Shown here one piece after another: positions 8,079 through 16,713 of a stretch of 64,000 bases of DNA. Made by a program: the position numbers and the translations under genes. The notes under the pieces are model-generated. The model did no database searches. It saw only the letters and a list, made by a program, of their open reading frames with translations, and was not told where the DNA came from. The stretch is from Flavobacteriales bacterium (GTDB lineage: Bacteria > Bacteroidota > Bacteroidia > Flavobacteriales_F > PHOS-HE28). The stretch is from contig JACJZH010000011.1 in NCBI GenBank assembly GCA_020635695.1, forward strand, positions 1 through 64,000, written 5' to 3'. Numbering within the stretch: position 1 is the stretch's first letter; each line of letters begins with the position of its first letter.

Positions 8079-9869
8079 ATGCACCAAGACCCGCTACAGG
8101 CCACGCTGCGTCCGGCCGTTCAGGAAGCCTTTCAGACCCTGTTCGGGGCGGACATCCCGGCCGACCGCATCGCCTTCCAGGCCACCCGGCCCGAGTTCGA
8201 GGGGGATGTCACCATCAACGTGTTCCCCTTCCTGAAGCAGAGCGGCAAGGGTCCGGAGCAGACCGCGCAGGCCGTGGGGGAGCACCTGCAGGCCCAGGTG
8301 GCCCAGGTGGAGGGCTTCAACGTGATCAAGGGCTTCCTGAACCTGGTGATCGCCGACGGCTACTGGCTGGGCTTCCTGGGGCGGGCGGCTATGGCCGACA
8401 TCCTGGCCTTCCCGGATGCCGGGCGGAGCACCATGGTCGAGTACAGTTCGCCCAACACCAACAAGCCCCTGCACCTGGGGCACCTGCGCAACAACTTCCT
8501 GGGCCACAGCGTCAGCCGCATCCTGGAGGCCGCCGGGCACCAGGTGGTGAAGGTGCAGGTGATCAACGACCGGGGCATCCACATCTGCAAGAGCATGCTC
8601 GCGTGGCAGCGCTTCGGCAACGGCGAAACGCCCGAAAGCAGCGGGCTGAAGGGCGACAAGCTGGTCGGGAAGTACTACGTGGCCTTCGACAAGGCCTTCA
8701 AGGCCGAGGTGGAGGAGCTGGTGGCCGGTGGCATGCCCAAGGAGCAGGCCGAGAAGCAGGCCCCGATCCTGCTGGCCGCCCAGGAGATGCTCCGCCAATG
8801 GGAGGCCGGCGACCCGGAGGTGGTGGATCTCTGGAAGACCATGAACGGCTGGGTGTACGAGGGCTTCAACTCCACCTACGCCCGCATGGGGGTCGACTTC
8901 GACCGGCTGTACTACGAGAGCGACACCTACAAGCTGGGCCGGGACGAGGTGCTGAAGGGCCTGGAGCAGGGCGTCTTCTTCCGCAAGGACGATGGCAGCG
9001 TGTGGTGCGACCTCACCGGCGACGGGCTGGACGAGAAGCTGCTGCTGCGGAGCGACGGCACGGCGGTGTACATGACGCAGGACATCGGCACGGCCATCCA
9101 GCGCTTCCGGGAGTTCCCGGACCTCACCGGCATGGTGTACACCGTGGGCAACGAGCAGGACTACCACTTCAAGGTGCTGTTCCTGATCCTGAAGAAGCTC
9201 GGGTACCCCTGGGCCGAGGAGCTCTTCCACCTGAGCTACGGCATGGTGGACCTGCCCAGCGGGAAGATGAAGAGCCGAGAGGGCACCGTGGTGGACGCCG
9301 ACGACCTGATGGACGAGGTGGTGCAGGAGGCCCGCAAGGCCGGGGAGGAGCTGAGCAAGCTGGACGGCTTCAGCGACGAGGAGAAGGCCCGGCTCTTCGA
9401 ACGGATCGGCCTGGCGGCGCTGAAGTACTTCCTGCTGAAGGTGGACCCGAAGAAGCGCATGCTCTTCGACCCGGCGGCCAGCATCGACCTGCAGGGGCAT
9501 ACGGGGCCCTTCATCCAGTACACCTACGCCCGCATACGAAGCCTGTTGCGCAAGGCGGACGAGCAGGGTGCCAGGCCCGAGGTGGGAGGGAAGCTGTCCC
9601 TCGGTCCCGGTGAGCGCGAGGTGATCAAGCTCCTGCACCACCTGCCCACCGTGCTCCAGGAGGCCGCCGACCGCTACGATCCCAGCAGCCTGGCCAACCA
9701 CACGTACGAACTCGTGAAGGCCTACAACACCTTCTACCAGGGCACCCCGGTGCTGAAGGAGGAGGATGCCGCCGTCCGGGACATGCGCCTGGCCCTGAGC
9801 CACGCCGTGGCCGAGGCCACCCGCAAAGCGATGTGGTGCCTGGGAATTGAAGTGCCCGAGAGGATGTAA
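8079..9869 (+). CDS. argS: arginyl-tRNA synthetase
   Basis: A 596-residue class I synthetase charging tRNA-Arg. It has the N-terminal additional domain (residues 1-110), the HIGH-class motif in PLHLGHLRNN near residue 131, and the KMSKS-equivalent loop KMKSREG near 396. The helical DALR anticodon-binding domain has the QYTYARIRS segment near 480 and ends AMWCLGIEVPERM. Length and order are normal for the family. A TTCCTTTG element (8053-8060, one mismatch to the promoter consensus) ends 18 nt before the ATG, so it is probably transcribed on its own. Confidence 0.96.
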   Translation: MHQDPLQATLRPAVQEAFQTLFGADIPADRIAFQATRPEFEGDVTINVFPFLKQSGKGPEQTAQAVGEHLQAQVAQVEGFNVIKGFLNLVIADGYWLGFLGRAAMADILAFPDAGRSTMVEYSSPNTNKPLHLGHLRNNFLGHSVSRILEAAGHQVVKVQVINDRGIHICKSMLAWQRFGNGETPESSGLKGDKLVGKYYVAFDKAFKAEVEELVAGGMPKEQAEKQAPILLAAQEMLRQWEAGDPEVVDLWKTMNGWVYEGFNSTYARMGVDFDRLYYESDTYKLGRDEVLKGLEQGVFFRKDDGSVWCDLTGDGLDEKLLLRSDGTAVYMTQDIGTAIQRFREFPDLTGMVYTVGNEQDYHFKVLFLILKKLGYPWAEELFHLSYGMVDLPSGKMKSREGTVVDADDLMDEVVQEARKAGEELSKLDGFSDEEKARLFERIGLAALKYFLLKVDPKKRMLFDPAASIDLQGHTGPFIQYTYARIRSLLRKADEQGARPEVGGKLSLGPGEREVIKLLHHLPTVLQEAADRYDPSSLANHTYELVKAYNTFYQGTPVLKEEDAAVRDMRLALSHAVAEATRKAMWCLGIEVPERM

Positions 9870-9921
9870 GGGTAATACCCGCCCGTTCGTGCTCGTTATT
9901 CAGCGACACCAACGAACTCCC

Positions 9922-10215
9922 ATGAAGCCATCCCTGCACTGTCTGCTCGTGCTTGTGCTCATCCTGGCAGGTCTCTCCGTGGCGGCACAGGAGAAACCCA
10001 GGACGGACCAATTGCCGCCAATAAAGGAGCTTCCTGCAGTGGGGGAGTCCAAGACCTTCTACGAACTGGATGGTGAGCATGCTTACTCCGTCTTCGACCA
10101 CGAAGGCAGGCAGGTGCTCAAGGGCCACGGCCGGTTCGTTGACTTGACCGACCTCGGGCAAGGCCTGTATTTCATCCAGTTCGATGGACGGAAAGTGCGT
10201 TACGCCAAGGAGTAG
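9922..10215 (+). CDS. small exported protein consisting of a T9SS-tail-like domain
   Basis: A 97-residue protein. From the ATG at 9922 there is a strong signal peptide (MKPSLHCLLVLVLILAG, cleavage near VAAQ). A short linker follows, then about 50 residues that look like a type A T9SS C-terminal domain: FYELDGEHAYSVFDHEGRQV, then VDLTDLGQGLYFIQFDGRK and a basic end. There is no cargo domain in front of it. It starts 52 nt after argS on the same strand. The upstream ATG at 9847 overlaps argS and is unlikely. The function is unknown. Confidence 0.7.
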   Translation: MKPSLHCLLVLVLILAGLSVAAQEKPRTDQLPPIKELPAVGESKTFYELDGEHAYSVFDHEGRQVLKGHGRFVDLTDLGQGLYFIQFDGRKVRYAKE

Positions 10216-10264
10216 GATGTGCGTTTCCCGGACGTCGTCCAGCTGATCCGGGGCCCCGAAGTGA

Positions 10265-11257
10265 TCACCCCACCTCCAGCGGCTTCACTTCGCCCTCCGG
10301 GGTCAGCCACAGGTACTTGATGGTCTCCTTCACCTCCTTCTTCGTCTCCCGGTCGGGCAGCTGCAGGTGCAGCGTCAGGTTGTAGGTGAACTGCACGGGC
10401 GGCTCGGTGATCTCCGGGTGCAGCACCAGCTCGAATTCCGAGTAGGGCACCTTGTTGTAGAACATGGTGCTGGGCTTGCGCACGTCGTTCACCACCTGGC
10501 CGCGGCGCCGGCTGTTCAGGCTCATGCGGCTGTGGGCGCTGTAGTTCTGGTAGCGTTGCAGCGGGAAGAAGGCCCCGGTCTTCTCGGCCCCCGTGCGGTA
10601 GCTCTCGTCCACCTGCAGTCCCATGTCCTTGAACAGCTTCAGCTTGTCCTTCATCACCCGCGCGGCGAAGGTCCGGAGCGTGTCGTAGCGCTGGTGGGTG
10701 CCCTCCACGTAGTAGTCCACCTTCACCAGGTCGTAGATGCCCTCCCGGGCGGCGGCGGTCATGATGCGGTCCAGCACCTTCGGGTCCTGGAAGCGCACGT
10801 GGATGTTCTTCTGCACCTCGAAGCCGGCCGGTACTTCCTGGTAGGTGCGCGTGAAGAGCTTGCGGGTCTCCTCGTACTCGTACACCGGCACGAACGTGAG
10901 CATGTCCACGAACACGTCCTGCTCCCTGATGCCCAGTTTCTTCAGGTCGCGCGTCATGCGCCCGATGCGCCCGTTGATCAGGCTGTCCACTTCCTCCACG
11001 TCCTGCCCCAGCTGGGTCAGGTTGAAGATGGCCAGGTAGCTGTCGGCCTCCACGTTCATCATGGCGTTCACCTCCAGCACCAGCGTGTTGCCCTGGATGC
11101 TGGCCTTCATGGGCTGCTCGGCCTGCTGGAAGAAGATGCGCGCGTTCTGGTCGTAGATCAGGTTGCCCACATGCTGGGCGTTGGTCCCGGCGGCGGCGAG
11201 CAGGAAGGCGGTCAGGAACAACGCCGGTGTACGGCGGTCGGTGTGCGTGTGCGTCAT
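10265..11257 (-). CDS. SIMPL-domain (DUF541-like) periplasmic protein
   Basis: A 330-residue protein with a signal peptide (hydrophobic ALFLTAFLLAAAG, cleavage near TNAQ). The region from about 50 to 240 follows the SIMPL/DUF541 pattern. It runs from a strand-rich opening through DVFVDMLTFVPVYEY, GFEVQKNIHVRFQDPKVLDRI and a helix in which paired Ala/Lys residues precede KLKLFKDMGLQV. Family members are periplasmic or secreted and poorly characterised, and some are linked to oxidative stress or interleukin-receptor-related signalling. The C-terminal 90 residues add a beta-strand segment. No operon partner: the neighbour upstream is 71 nt away on the same strand. Confidence 0.7.
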   Translation of the reverse strand: MTHTHTDRRTPALFLTAFLLAAAGTNAQHVGNLIYDQNARIFFQQAEQPMKASIQGNTLVLEVNAMMNVEADSYLAIFNLTQLGQDVEEVDSLINGRIGRMTRDLKKLGIREQDVFVDMLTFVPVYEYEETRKLFTRTYQEVPAGFEVQKNIHVRFQDPKVLDRIMTAAAREGIYDLVKVDYYVEGTHQRYDTLRTFAARVMKDKLKLFKDMGLQVDESYRTGAEKTGAFFPLQRYQNYSAHSRMSLNSRRRGQVVNDVRKPSTMFYNKVPYSEFELVLHPEITEPPVQFTYNLTLHLQLPDRETKKEVKETIKYLWLTPEGEVKPLEVG

Positions 11258-11328
11258 GGGTCCCGTTTACCGGGACGGTACACGCGGGGTGGAAAAGGGT
11301 TCAGCGCTGCATTACCCTCAGCGGGCCG

Positions 11329-12342
11329 TCACAGGCTCACATAGCTCCGCCGGCTGGGGCGTCGCTTGAACTTGTAGCTGACCTCGAAGCTCAGGTAGCT
11401 GTATGCGTCCACCAGCCCCGGGTTGCCGCGTCTGCTGGTGTACAGACTGGGGGTTCCATCGGTGCCCCAGCCGGTGGGGTCGCTCACGTACCTGGCGATC
11501 TGCTGCGCATCCGGATCGTCCGGGTAGGCCTGGGCGATCTCGTCGTAGGTCGCGTAGCGCTCGCTCACATTGTCCAGTTGATCGGTGAAGAAGCTGTAGT
11601 ACGCGAACTCCACACCGAGCGACACCTTCTTGGTGACCATGTAGCGGATGCCGGCCCCCAGGGGCACCCCGATGTGCCAGGGGCTGTAGTTCACCTGGGT
11701 GGTCCTTTCCCCACCTCCCGGTGCGGCCTGGGTCATGTAGCTGTACAGGTCGGTCTCGTAGTCGCCATCCAGTTCCACCACCTGGGCGTCCTCCTCCCCA
11801 CGAGGCTTGTCGCGCAGGGTTCCGTCATCCCAGCTGTAATACATGTTGTCCAAGCCGGGCTCGCCCCGGAACAGGTCGGCCTTTGGGCGGCCATAGAACA
11901 CGCCGATGCCCACGTAGAAATAGGCGAAGAAGCGCTGCTGGAACAGGGGCTGGTAGGGTTCGCGGTAGGCGTTCAGCACCAGGTGCGTGCTCAGCCCCAC
12001 CAGGTCGTTGCGGAAGCTCAGGCCGCGCTTGTAGTTGCGCAGCTCGGAGACGTCCTTGCCGGCGATCATCTGCCGCTCGTCATAGCCGATCCGATGCCAG
12101 CTCAGCCGGGTCTCCATGCTCAGCGCACGGGTCACGTAGCGCTTCTTGTTGTTCAGGAAGTCGCGGAAGGTGATGGCGAAACCGGGCCGTGTGCTGTTCC
12201 ACTGAACGGGGCCATCGATGTTCCCGAGGTCGCCGTAGAACTGAGTGACACCTCCGCTGATGCCCACCTCCAGGTTGCGCTGTGCGGGCGCCACGAGGGG
12301 GATGGACAGGAGCGCGATACCGAAGAGTAGGGTTCGCGTCAT
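11329..12342 (-). CDS. DUF6089-type outer-membrane beta-barrel protein
   Basis: A 337-residue protein with a signal peptide (MTRTLLFGIALLSIPLVAPAQ). The mature start NLEVGISGGVTQFYGDLGN is the signature of the DUF6089 porin-like family in Bacteroidota. Alternating amphipathic strands rich in Tyr and Phe follow (FAYFYVGIGVFYGRP, HIGVPLGAGIRYMV, VSLGVEFAYYSFF), and the chain ends with a strand (YLSFEVSYKFKRR). It is expected to sit in the outer membrane as a small barrel; cargo or role unknown. A TAACTTTC element at 12359-12366, one mismatch to the promoter consensus, lies 16 nt upstream. Confidence 0.8.
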   Translation of the reverse strand: MTRTLLFGIALLSIPLVAPAQRNLEVGISGGVTQFYGDLGNIDGPVQWNSTRPGFAITFRDFLNNKKRYVTRALSMETRLSWHRIGYDERQMIAGKDVSELRNYKRGLSFRNDLVGLSTHLVLNAYREPYQPLFQQRFFAYFYVGIGVFYGRPKADLFRGEPGLDNMYYSWDDGTLRDKPRGEEDAQVVELDGDYETDLYSYMTQAAPGGGERTTQVNYSPWHIGVPLGAGIRYMVTKKVSLGVEFAYYSFFTDQLDNVSERYATYDEIAQAYPDDPDAQQIARYVSDPTGWGTDGTPSLYTSRRGNPGLVDAYSYLSFEVSYKFKRRPSRRSYVSL

Positions 12343-12389
12343 GGCCTGTTCCTTTCCCGAAAGTTACTATCAGGAAGACGCGCCGGCGA

Positions 12390-13076
12390 TCACGGGTTGC
12401 CTGCCGGACTTGGACGCTCACCGAAGATGGCGGTGCCCACCCGCACCAGGGTGCTGCCTGCGGCGATCGCCTCGTCCAGGTCGCTGGTCATGCCCAGGCT
12501 CAGTTCGGTGAACCGGTCGGCCGGGAACACGCCCAATGCCTTGACCTGCCCGAAGAGCCGGGCCACGGCATCGAACTCCCGCCGCACCTGGACCAGGTCG
12601 TCGGTGAAGGTGGCCATGGCCATCAGGCCGCGCACCTCCACGTGTGGCCACTCGTTCCAGGGCCAGCTGCGCACGGCCTCCAGCAATTCGTCCGGGGTCA
12701 GCCCGTGCTTGGTCTCCTCATCGGCGATGTGCACCTGCAGCAGGGCCCCGATGGTCCGGTCGTTGGCGGCCGCCCGCTTCTCCAGTTCCTGCATCAGCTT
12801 GCCGCTGTCCACCGCATGCACCAGGTGCACGAAGGGGGCCAGGTACTTCACTTTGTTGGTCTGCAGGTGCCCGATGAAGTGCCATTCGATGTCGGCCGGC
12901 AGCGCGGGCTGCTTGTCGCGCAGCTCCTGGGGGTAGTTCTCGCCGAAGGCGCGCTGGCCCAGGTCGTACAGGGCCTGGATCTCCTCCACGCTCCGCGTCT
13001 TGCTCACGGCCACGAGCTTCACCCCGGCCGGAACGCGGGCCCGAATGGCTTCGTAGCGTTCCTCCAGCGTGCTCAT
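12390..13076 (-). CDS. yggS: YggS/PROSC-family pyridoxal phosphate homeostasis protein
   Basis: A 228-residue single-domain PLP-binding TIM barrel. The cofactor Lys is K26 in LVAVSKTRS. Other family motifs are FGENYPQEL, WHFIGHLQTNKVKY, VHAVDSG and the phosphate-binding LSLGMTSDLDEAI near the C-terminus. The family has no clear enzymatic reaction and buffers free PLP. It is the last gene of the serC-serA-DUF1015-yggS run, its ATG overlapping the previous stop by 4 nt. Two of the four genes thus concern PLP or PLP-dependent serine synthesis. Confidence 0.94.
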   Translation of the reverse strand: MSTLEERYEAIRARVPAGVKLVAVSKTRSVEEIQALYDLGQRAFGENYPQELRDKQPALPADIEWHFIGHLQTNKVKYLAPFVHLVHAVDSGKLMQELEKRAAANDRTIGALLQVHIADEETKHGLTPDELLEAVRSWPWNEWPHVEVRGLMAMATFTDDLVQVRREFDAVARLFGQVKALGVFPADRFTELSLGMTSDLDEAIAAGSTLVRVGTAIFGERPSPAGNP

Positions 13077-14299
13077 CGGTCCAGCAGGGAATAAATGGTG
13101 ATGCCGCTGCGCAACTTGGGTTCGATGTAGGTGCTCTTGGGCGGCATGGTGCCCCCGGCATCGGCCACCGCGGTAAGCTGTTCGAAGGAGACCGGACGCA
13201 GGTGGAAGGCCACTTTGGCGCGGCCGCGGGCCACCAGGTCCTCCAGTTCCTCCACACCGAGAATGCCCGGTACGAAGGACACGCGTTCATCGGTCCGCAG
13301 GTCGCCGATGCCGAGCACGGGCCCCAACACCTCACGGCTCAGGCGGGCGCTGTCCAATCCGGCCTCGGGTGCGAAGTCGCCTTCCAGGGGCGGGAGCTGC
13401 AGCTCGTACCAGGCATCGGGCACGTGCACGAACACGCGCCCGGTGCGCGGGTCCCCGTCGGGTCGGCCCTCCAACCGCTTCAGCTGGCCCACGCCCTCCA
13501 GCGACTTCAGGAAGCCGTGCAGGTCCAGGCCGCCCAGGTCGGTGACCACGCGGTCGAAGTTGTAGATGTGCAGGTGGCTTCGCGGCACGATGAAGGCCAG
13601 GCACCAGGCGCGGGGATCTTCAGGTCCGGCACCGCTCTCACTGGCGAGCAGGGCGCTGCTGGCGCTGCGGTGGTGCCCGTCGGCTATGTAGAGCGCGTCC
13701 AGCGTGGCGAAGGCCTCCGTGACGCGTTGCTGCTCGTCCGGGTCGTCGATCACCCAAAGCCGGTGCTGCACCCGGTCGGTGGTGCTGAAGTCGTAGTGGG
13801 GCCGTGTGGCGGAAACCCGCTGGATCACCTCCTCCAGCACGGGCACGTCCGGGGCGGTGAGCAGCACCGGTTCCGCGTTGATCCCGGTGGCGTCCAGGTA
13901 CTCCTTGAACAGGGCCTCGCGGGCCGTGAGCGTCTGCTCGTGCACCTTCACCCGGCCTTCCAGGTAGTCCTGCACGGCCACGGCGCCGATGATGCCGATG
14001 CTGGAGAGCCCTTCGCGCAGCTGTTCGTAGAGGTAGAAGGCGGGGGCCTCCTCGCGGACGAAGATGCCTTCGTGACACCACGCCTCGAACTTCCTGCGCA
14101 CCCGGCGGAACCGTTCCGAGCGGCTCAGGTGCACGCTGCGCCCAAGGTCCGGATGGATGACGTGGAGAAAGGAGTAGGGGTTCCCGCGCAGTTTCTCGGC
14201 CAGGTCCTTCTGGCCGTAGCTCACGTAACTGCGTGAACCCACCAGGTGCACCTTGTCGCGCACCGGACGCCAGGCACGGAAGGGCTGCACCTGCACCAT
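13073..14299 (-). CDS. DUF1015-family protein
   Basis: A 408-residue protein matching the DUF1015 family. The N-terminus MVQVQPFRAWRP is typical, NPYSFLHVIHPD follows, and the central IADGHHRSASSA motif and the LHIYNFDRVV segment are characteristic. The family is soluble, widespread and uncharacterised; it is repeatedly found beside serine and phosphoserine biosynthesis genes in Bacteroidota and clostridia, and that is the case here. It starts 6 nt after serA and overlaps yggS by 4 nt, so it is translationally coupled in the operon. No membrane segment or signal peptide. Confidence 0.88.
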   Translation of the reverse strand: MVQVQPFRAWRPVRDKVHLVGSRSYVSYGQKDLAEKLRGNPYSFLHVIHPDLGRSVHLSRSERFRRVRRKFEAWCHEGIFVREEAPAFYLYEQLREGLSSIGIIGAVAVQDYLEGRVKVHEQTLTAREALFKEYLDATGINAEPVLLTAPDVPVLEEVIQRVSATRPHYDFSTTDRVQHRLWVIDDPDEQQRVTEAFATLDALYIADGHHRSASSALLASESGAGPEDPRAWCLAFIVPRSHLHIYNFDRVVTDLGGLDLHGFLKSLEGVGQLKRLEGRPDGDPRTGRVFVHVPDAWYELQLPPLEGDFAPEAGLDSARLSREVLGPVLGIGDLRTDERVSFVPGILGVEELEDLVARGRAKVAFHLRPVSFEQLTAVADAGGTMPPKSTYIEPKLRSGITIYSLLDR

Positions 14300-14305
14300 G
14301 GGCGC

Positions 14306-15286
14306 TCAGGCGTCGACGTCGGCCTCGGTGTAGTGGGCGATCACGATCTCGGCGATCTCCTCGCCGATGCGGTCCTGGGCCTCCACGGTGGCGGCGCCGA
14401 TGTGCGGGCTCAGCGAACAGCCGGCCACGCCCAGCAGGTCGGCGCGGGGGGTGGGCTCGTTCACGAACACGTCCAGCGCGGCACCGGCCAGGCGCCCTTC
14501 TTTCAGGGCTTCCAGCAACGCGTCCTCGTCCACGGAACCTCCGCGGGCGGTGTTCACCAGGATGGCGCCCGGTTTCATGCGCGCCAGTTCGTCACCGCCA
14601 AGGATGGGGCGCCCATCGGCCTGGGCGGGCACGTGCAGGCTCACGGCATCGCTGGTGGCGAGCAGTTCGTCCATGGAGACCATCTTGACGGGTACCCGTA
14701 CGGCTTGTCCGCCGATCTCCATCTCGATGCTGTCCGTGGTGGCGGTGTTGTCCACGTAGATCACCCGCATGCCGCAGCCCAGTGCGTAGCGTGCGGTCCA
14801 GCGGCCGATCCTGCCGAAGCCGATGATGCCGAGCGTCTTGCCACGAAGCTCGCGGCCCTTGCCGTACGCCTTCTTCAGCACCTTGAACTCGGTGGCACCC
14901 TCGCCGGGCATGCGGCGGTTGGCCTCATGCAGCCCGCGCATCAGCCCGAAGAGGTGGGCCATGACGAGTTCGGCGACGCTGATGCTGGAGCTGGCGGGCG
15001 TGTTGAAGACGTGGATGCCCTTGCCACGGCCGTATTCCACATCGATGTTGTCCATGCCCACGCCGCCGCGGCCGATCATGCGCAGCCCGGGGCAGGCATC
15101 GATCAGGTCCTTGCGCACCTTGGTGGCGCTGCGGACGAGCAGTACTTCGATCCGTTCCTTGTTGAGGTAGGCGGCCAGCTGGTCCTGAGGAATGGCCTCA
15201 GTAGTCACCGTGAATCCGGCCTCCTCCAGGGCTGTCTTGCCGGCAGGGCTGATGCCGTCGTTGGCGTGAATGCGTTTCTGGCTCAT
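14306..15286 (-). CDS. serA: D-3-phosphoglycerate dehydrogenase (D-2-hydroxyacid dehydrogenase family)
   Basis: A 326-residue NAD-dependent enzyme oxidising 3-phosphoglycerate, the first step of serine synthesis. The nucleotide-binding GFGRIG is near residue 153. The catalytic triad of the family is visible: Arg in NTARGG, Glu in FVNEP and His in SPHIGA. There is no C-terminal ACT domain, so this is the short form without the usual serine-binding regulatory domain. The ATG at 15286 was chosen because it overlaps the serC stop by 4 nt and homology begins at MSQKRIHANDG. The reading frame runs further upstream but only as serC overlap. serC context fixes the assignment against other hydroxyacid dehydrogenases. 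Confidence 0.93.
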   Translation of the reverse strand: MSQKRIHANDGISPAGKTALEEAGFTVTTEAIPQDQLAAYLNKERIEVLLVRSATKVRKDLIDACPGLRMIGRGGVGMDNIDVEYGRGKGIHVFNTPASSSISVAELVMAHLFGLMRGLHEANRRMPGEGATEFKVLKKAYGKGRELRGKTLGIIGFGRIGRWTARYALGCGMRVIYVDNTATTDSIEMEIGGQAVRVPVKMVSMDELLATSDAVSLHVPAQADGRPILGGDELARMKPGAILVNTARGGSVDEDALLEALKEGRLAGAALDVFVNEPTPRADLLGVAGCSLSPHIGAATVEAQDRIGEEIAEIVIAHYTEADVDA

Positions 15287-16374
15287 CCGTGCTGTTGTGC
15301 GAAGTGTTCCATGACGTCCACCAGGGCCTGTACGCTTTCCAGCGGAAGGGCGTTGTACATGCTGGCTCGGTAGCCGCCCACGCTGCGGTGCCCGCGAAGG
15401 CCACTGATGCCGGCGGCCTTCCACAGTTCGTCGAAGGCGGGCTCCAGACCGGCGTCCTTCAGCACGAAGGTGGCGTTCATGGCCGAGCGGTCCTCCACGG
15501 CGGTGGTGCCCTCGAACAGGGGAAGGCGGTCCACGGCGTCATAGAGCAGCTTCGCCTTGGCGGCGTTGCGCTGCTCCATGGCGGCCACGCCTCCCTGCGC
15601 CTTCATCCATTCCAGGGTGAGCATGCTCACGTACACCGGGAACACCGGCGGGGTGTTGAACATGCTGTCCTTCTTGATGTGGTTGCGGAGGTCCATCATG
15701 CGGCCCAGGTCACGGCCCGTATGACCGAGCAGCTCCTCCTTCACGATGTACACCGTGGCGCCTGCAGGCCCCATGTTCTTCTGCGCGCCGGCGTAGATCA
15801 TGGCGAAGTCGGCCACGTTCACCGGGCGGCTGAAGATGTCGCTGCTCATGTCGCACACCACCGGCACCTTCCCGGCATCGGGGAAGGCCTTGTACTGGGT
15901 GCCGTAGATGGTGTTGTTGCTGGTGAAGTGGAAGTAGTCCGCGTCCTGCGGGATGGCGAAGCCTTTCGGGATGCGGGTGAAGTCGTCCGCCTCGCCGCTG
16001 GCCACCACCTCCACGCGGCCGATGCTCTGCGCCTCCTTGACGGCCCCGGTGGCCCAGGTGCCGGTGTTGGCGTAGGCCGCGAAGCCCTCCTTCCGCAGGA
16101 AGTTGAGCGCGGTGAGGTAGAAGCCGGTGCTGGCGCCGCCACCAAGGAAGAGCACGCTGTAGCCCTCGGGCACGCCCAGCAGTTCCTTCACCAGGGCCCG
16201 GGCGTTCTCCATCACCTCCACGAAGGGCTTGCTGCGGTGGCTGATCTCCAGGATGGACAGGCCCGAGCCCTGGAAGTCCAGCACGGCCTGCGCGGCCTGT
16301 TCGAACACCTCGGGCGGCAGGATGCAGGGGCCTGCGCTGTAGTTGTGGACCTTCGTTTTCACGGCGGTGGTCAT
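15283..16374 (-). CDS. serC: phosphoserine aminotransferase
   Basis: A 363-residue class V aminotransferase converting 3-phosphohydroxypyruvate to phosphoserine. Markers are the N-terminal HNYSAGPCILP, SILEISHRSK, the glycine-rich LFLGGGASTGF phosphate-binding loop, and the PLP Lys (about K198) in YAGAQKNMGPAG. The C-terminal GLRGHRSVGGYRASMYNA binds substrate phosphate. First gene of the operon serC-serA-DUF1015-yggS. A perfect promoter element (16397-16404) lies 22 nt upstream, back to back with the promoter of the riboswitch transcript. Confidence 0.96.
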   Translation of the reverse strand: MTTAVKTKVHNYSAGPCILPPEVFEQAAQAVLDFQGSGLSILEISHRSKPFVEVMENARALVKELLGVPEGYSVLFLGGGASTGFYLTALNFLRKEGFAAYANTGTWATGAVKEAQSIGRVEVVASGEADDFTRIPKGFAIPQDADYFHFTSNNTIYGTQYKAFPDAGKVPVVCDMSSDIFSRPVNVADFAMIYAGAQKNMGPAGATVYIVKEELLGHTGRDLGRMMDLRNHIKKDSMFNTPPVFPVYVSMLTLEWMKAQGGVAAMEQRNAAKAKLLYDAVDRLPLFEGTTAVEDRSAMNATFVLKDAGLEPAFDELWKAAGISGLRGHRSVGGYRASMYNALPLESVQALVDVMEHFAQQHG

Positions 16375-16396
16375 GATGGTCGCGGGTTTTCGGCGG

Positions 16397-16404
16397 CAAA
16401 GGTA
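16397..16404 (-). promoter_or_regulatory. -7 promoter element for serC operon
   Basis: TACCTTTG on the minus strand, an exact consensus match 22 nt before the serC ATG. It is one arm of an inverted repeat with the plus-strand element at 16412-16419. Confidence 0.65.
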
Positions 16405-16411
16405 GTCCTCC

Positions 16412-16419
16412 TACCTTCG
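16412..16419 (+). promoter_or_regulatory. probable -7 promoter element for the riboswitch transcript
   Basis: TACCTTCG, one mismatch to TAnnTTTG, ending just before the start of the cobalamin aptamer. Together with the serC element it forms AAGGTAG-5 nt-CTACCTT. Confidence 0.5.
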
Positions 16420-16602
16420 CACCGTGAGACGGTTCCAAAGGGGGCGACCCTGGAGGATGAAAAGGGAATCCCGTGCGATCCGGGAGCTGTTCCCGCAGCT
16501 GTAAGTCCCGCCGATGTACCCACGATCACCACTGTCCGCCTGCTGGCGAACGGGAAGGTGTGGGTACGGAGGGGCGAGCCAGAAGACCTGCCGCTTCACA
16601 CC
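16420..16602 (+). ncRNA. cobalamin riboswitch aptamer
   Basis: The aptamer core is clear. GGGAA at 16464-16468 is followed by the GTGcgAtCC segment, then GCTGTTCCCGCAGCTGTAA around 16486-16504, the central B12 element. The 3' box GCCAGAAGACCTGCC lies at 16578-16592. GTGAG near 16424 can pair with the sequence after the 3' box to close the basal helix. Downstream, GGCCT (16610-16614) and AGGCC (16623-16627) form a small hairpin before the ATG at 16714 and may belong to the expression platform. Expected action: adenosyl- or other cobalamin lowers expression of the propeller gene that follows. Confidence 0.93.
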
Positions 16603-16713
16603 CGTCCACGGCCTTCGGGAACAGGCCGGGATGCTTGCGGTACAGGCATCCCCCTGCCCGGAGGTCATCATACCAACCCGCCACGCGGTGAACGTGGCAA
16701 AACACCTCCATCC

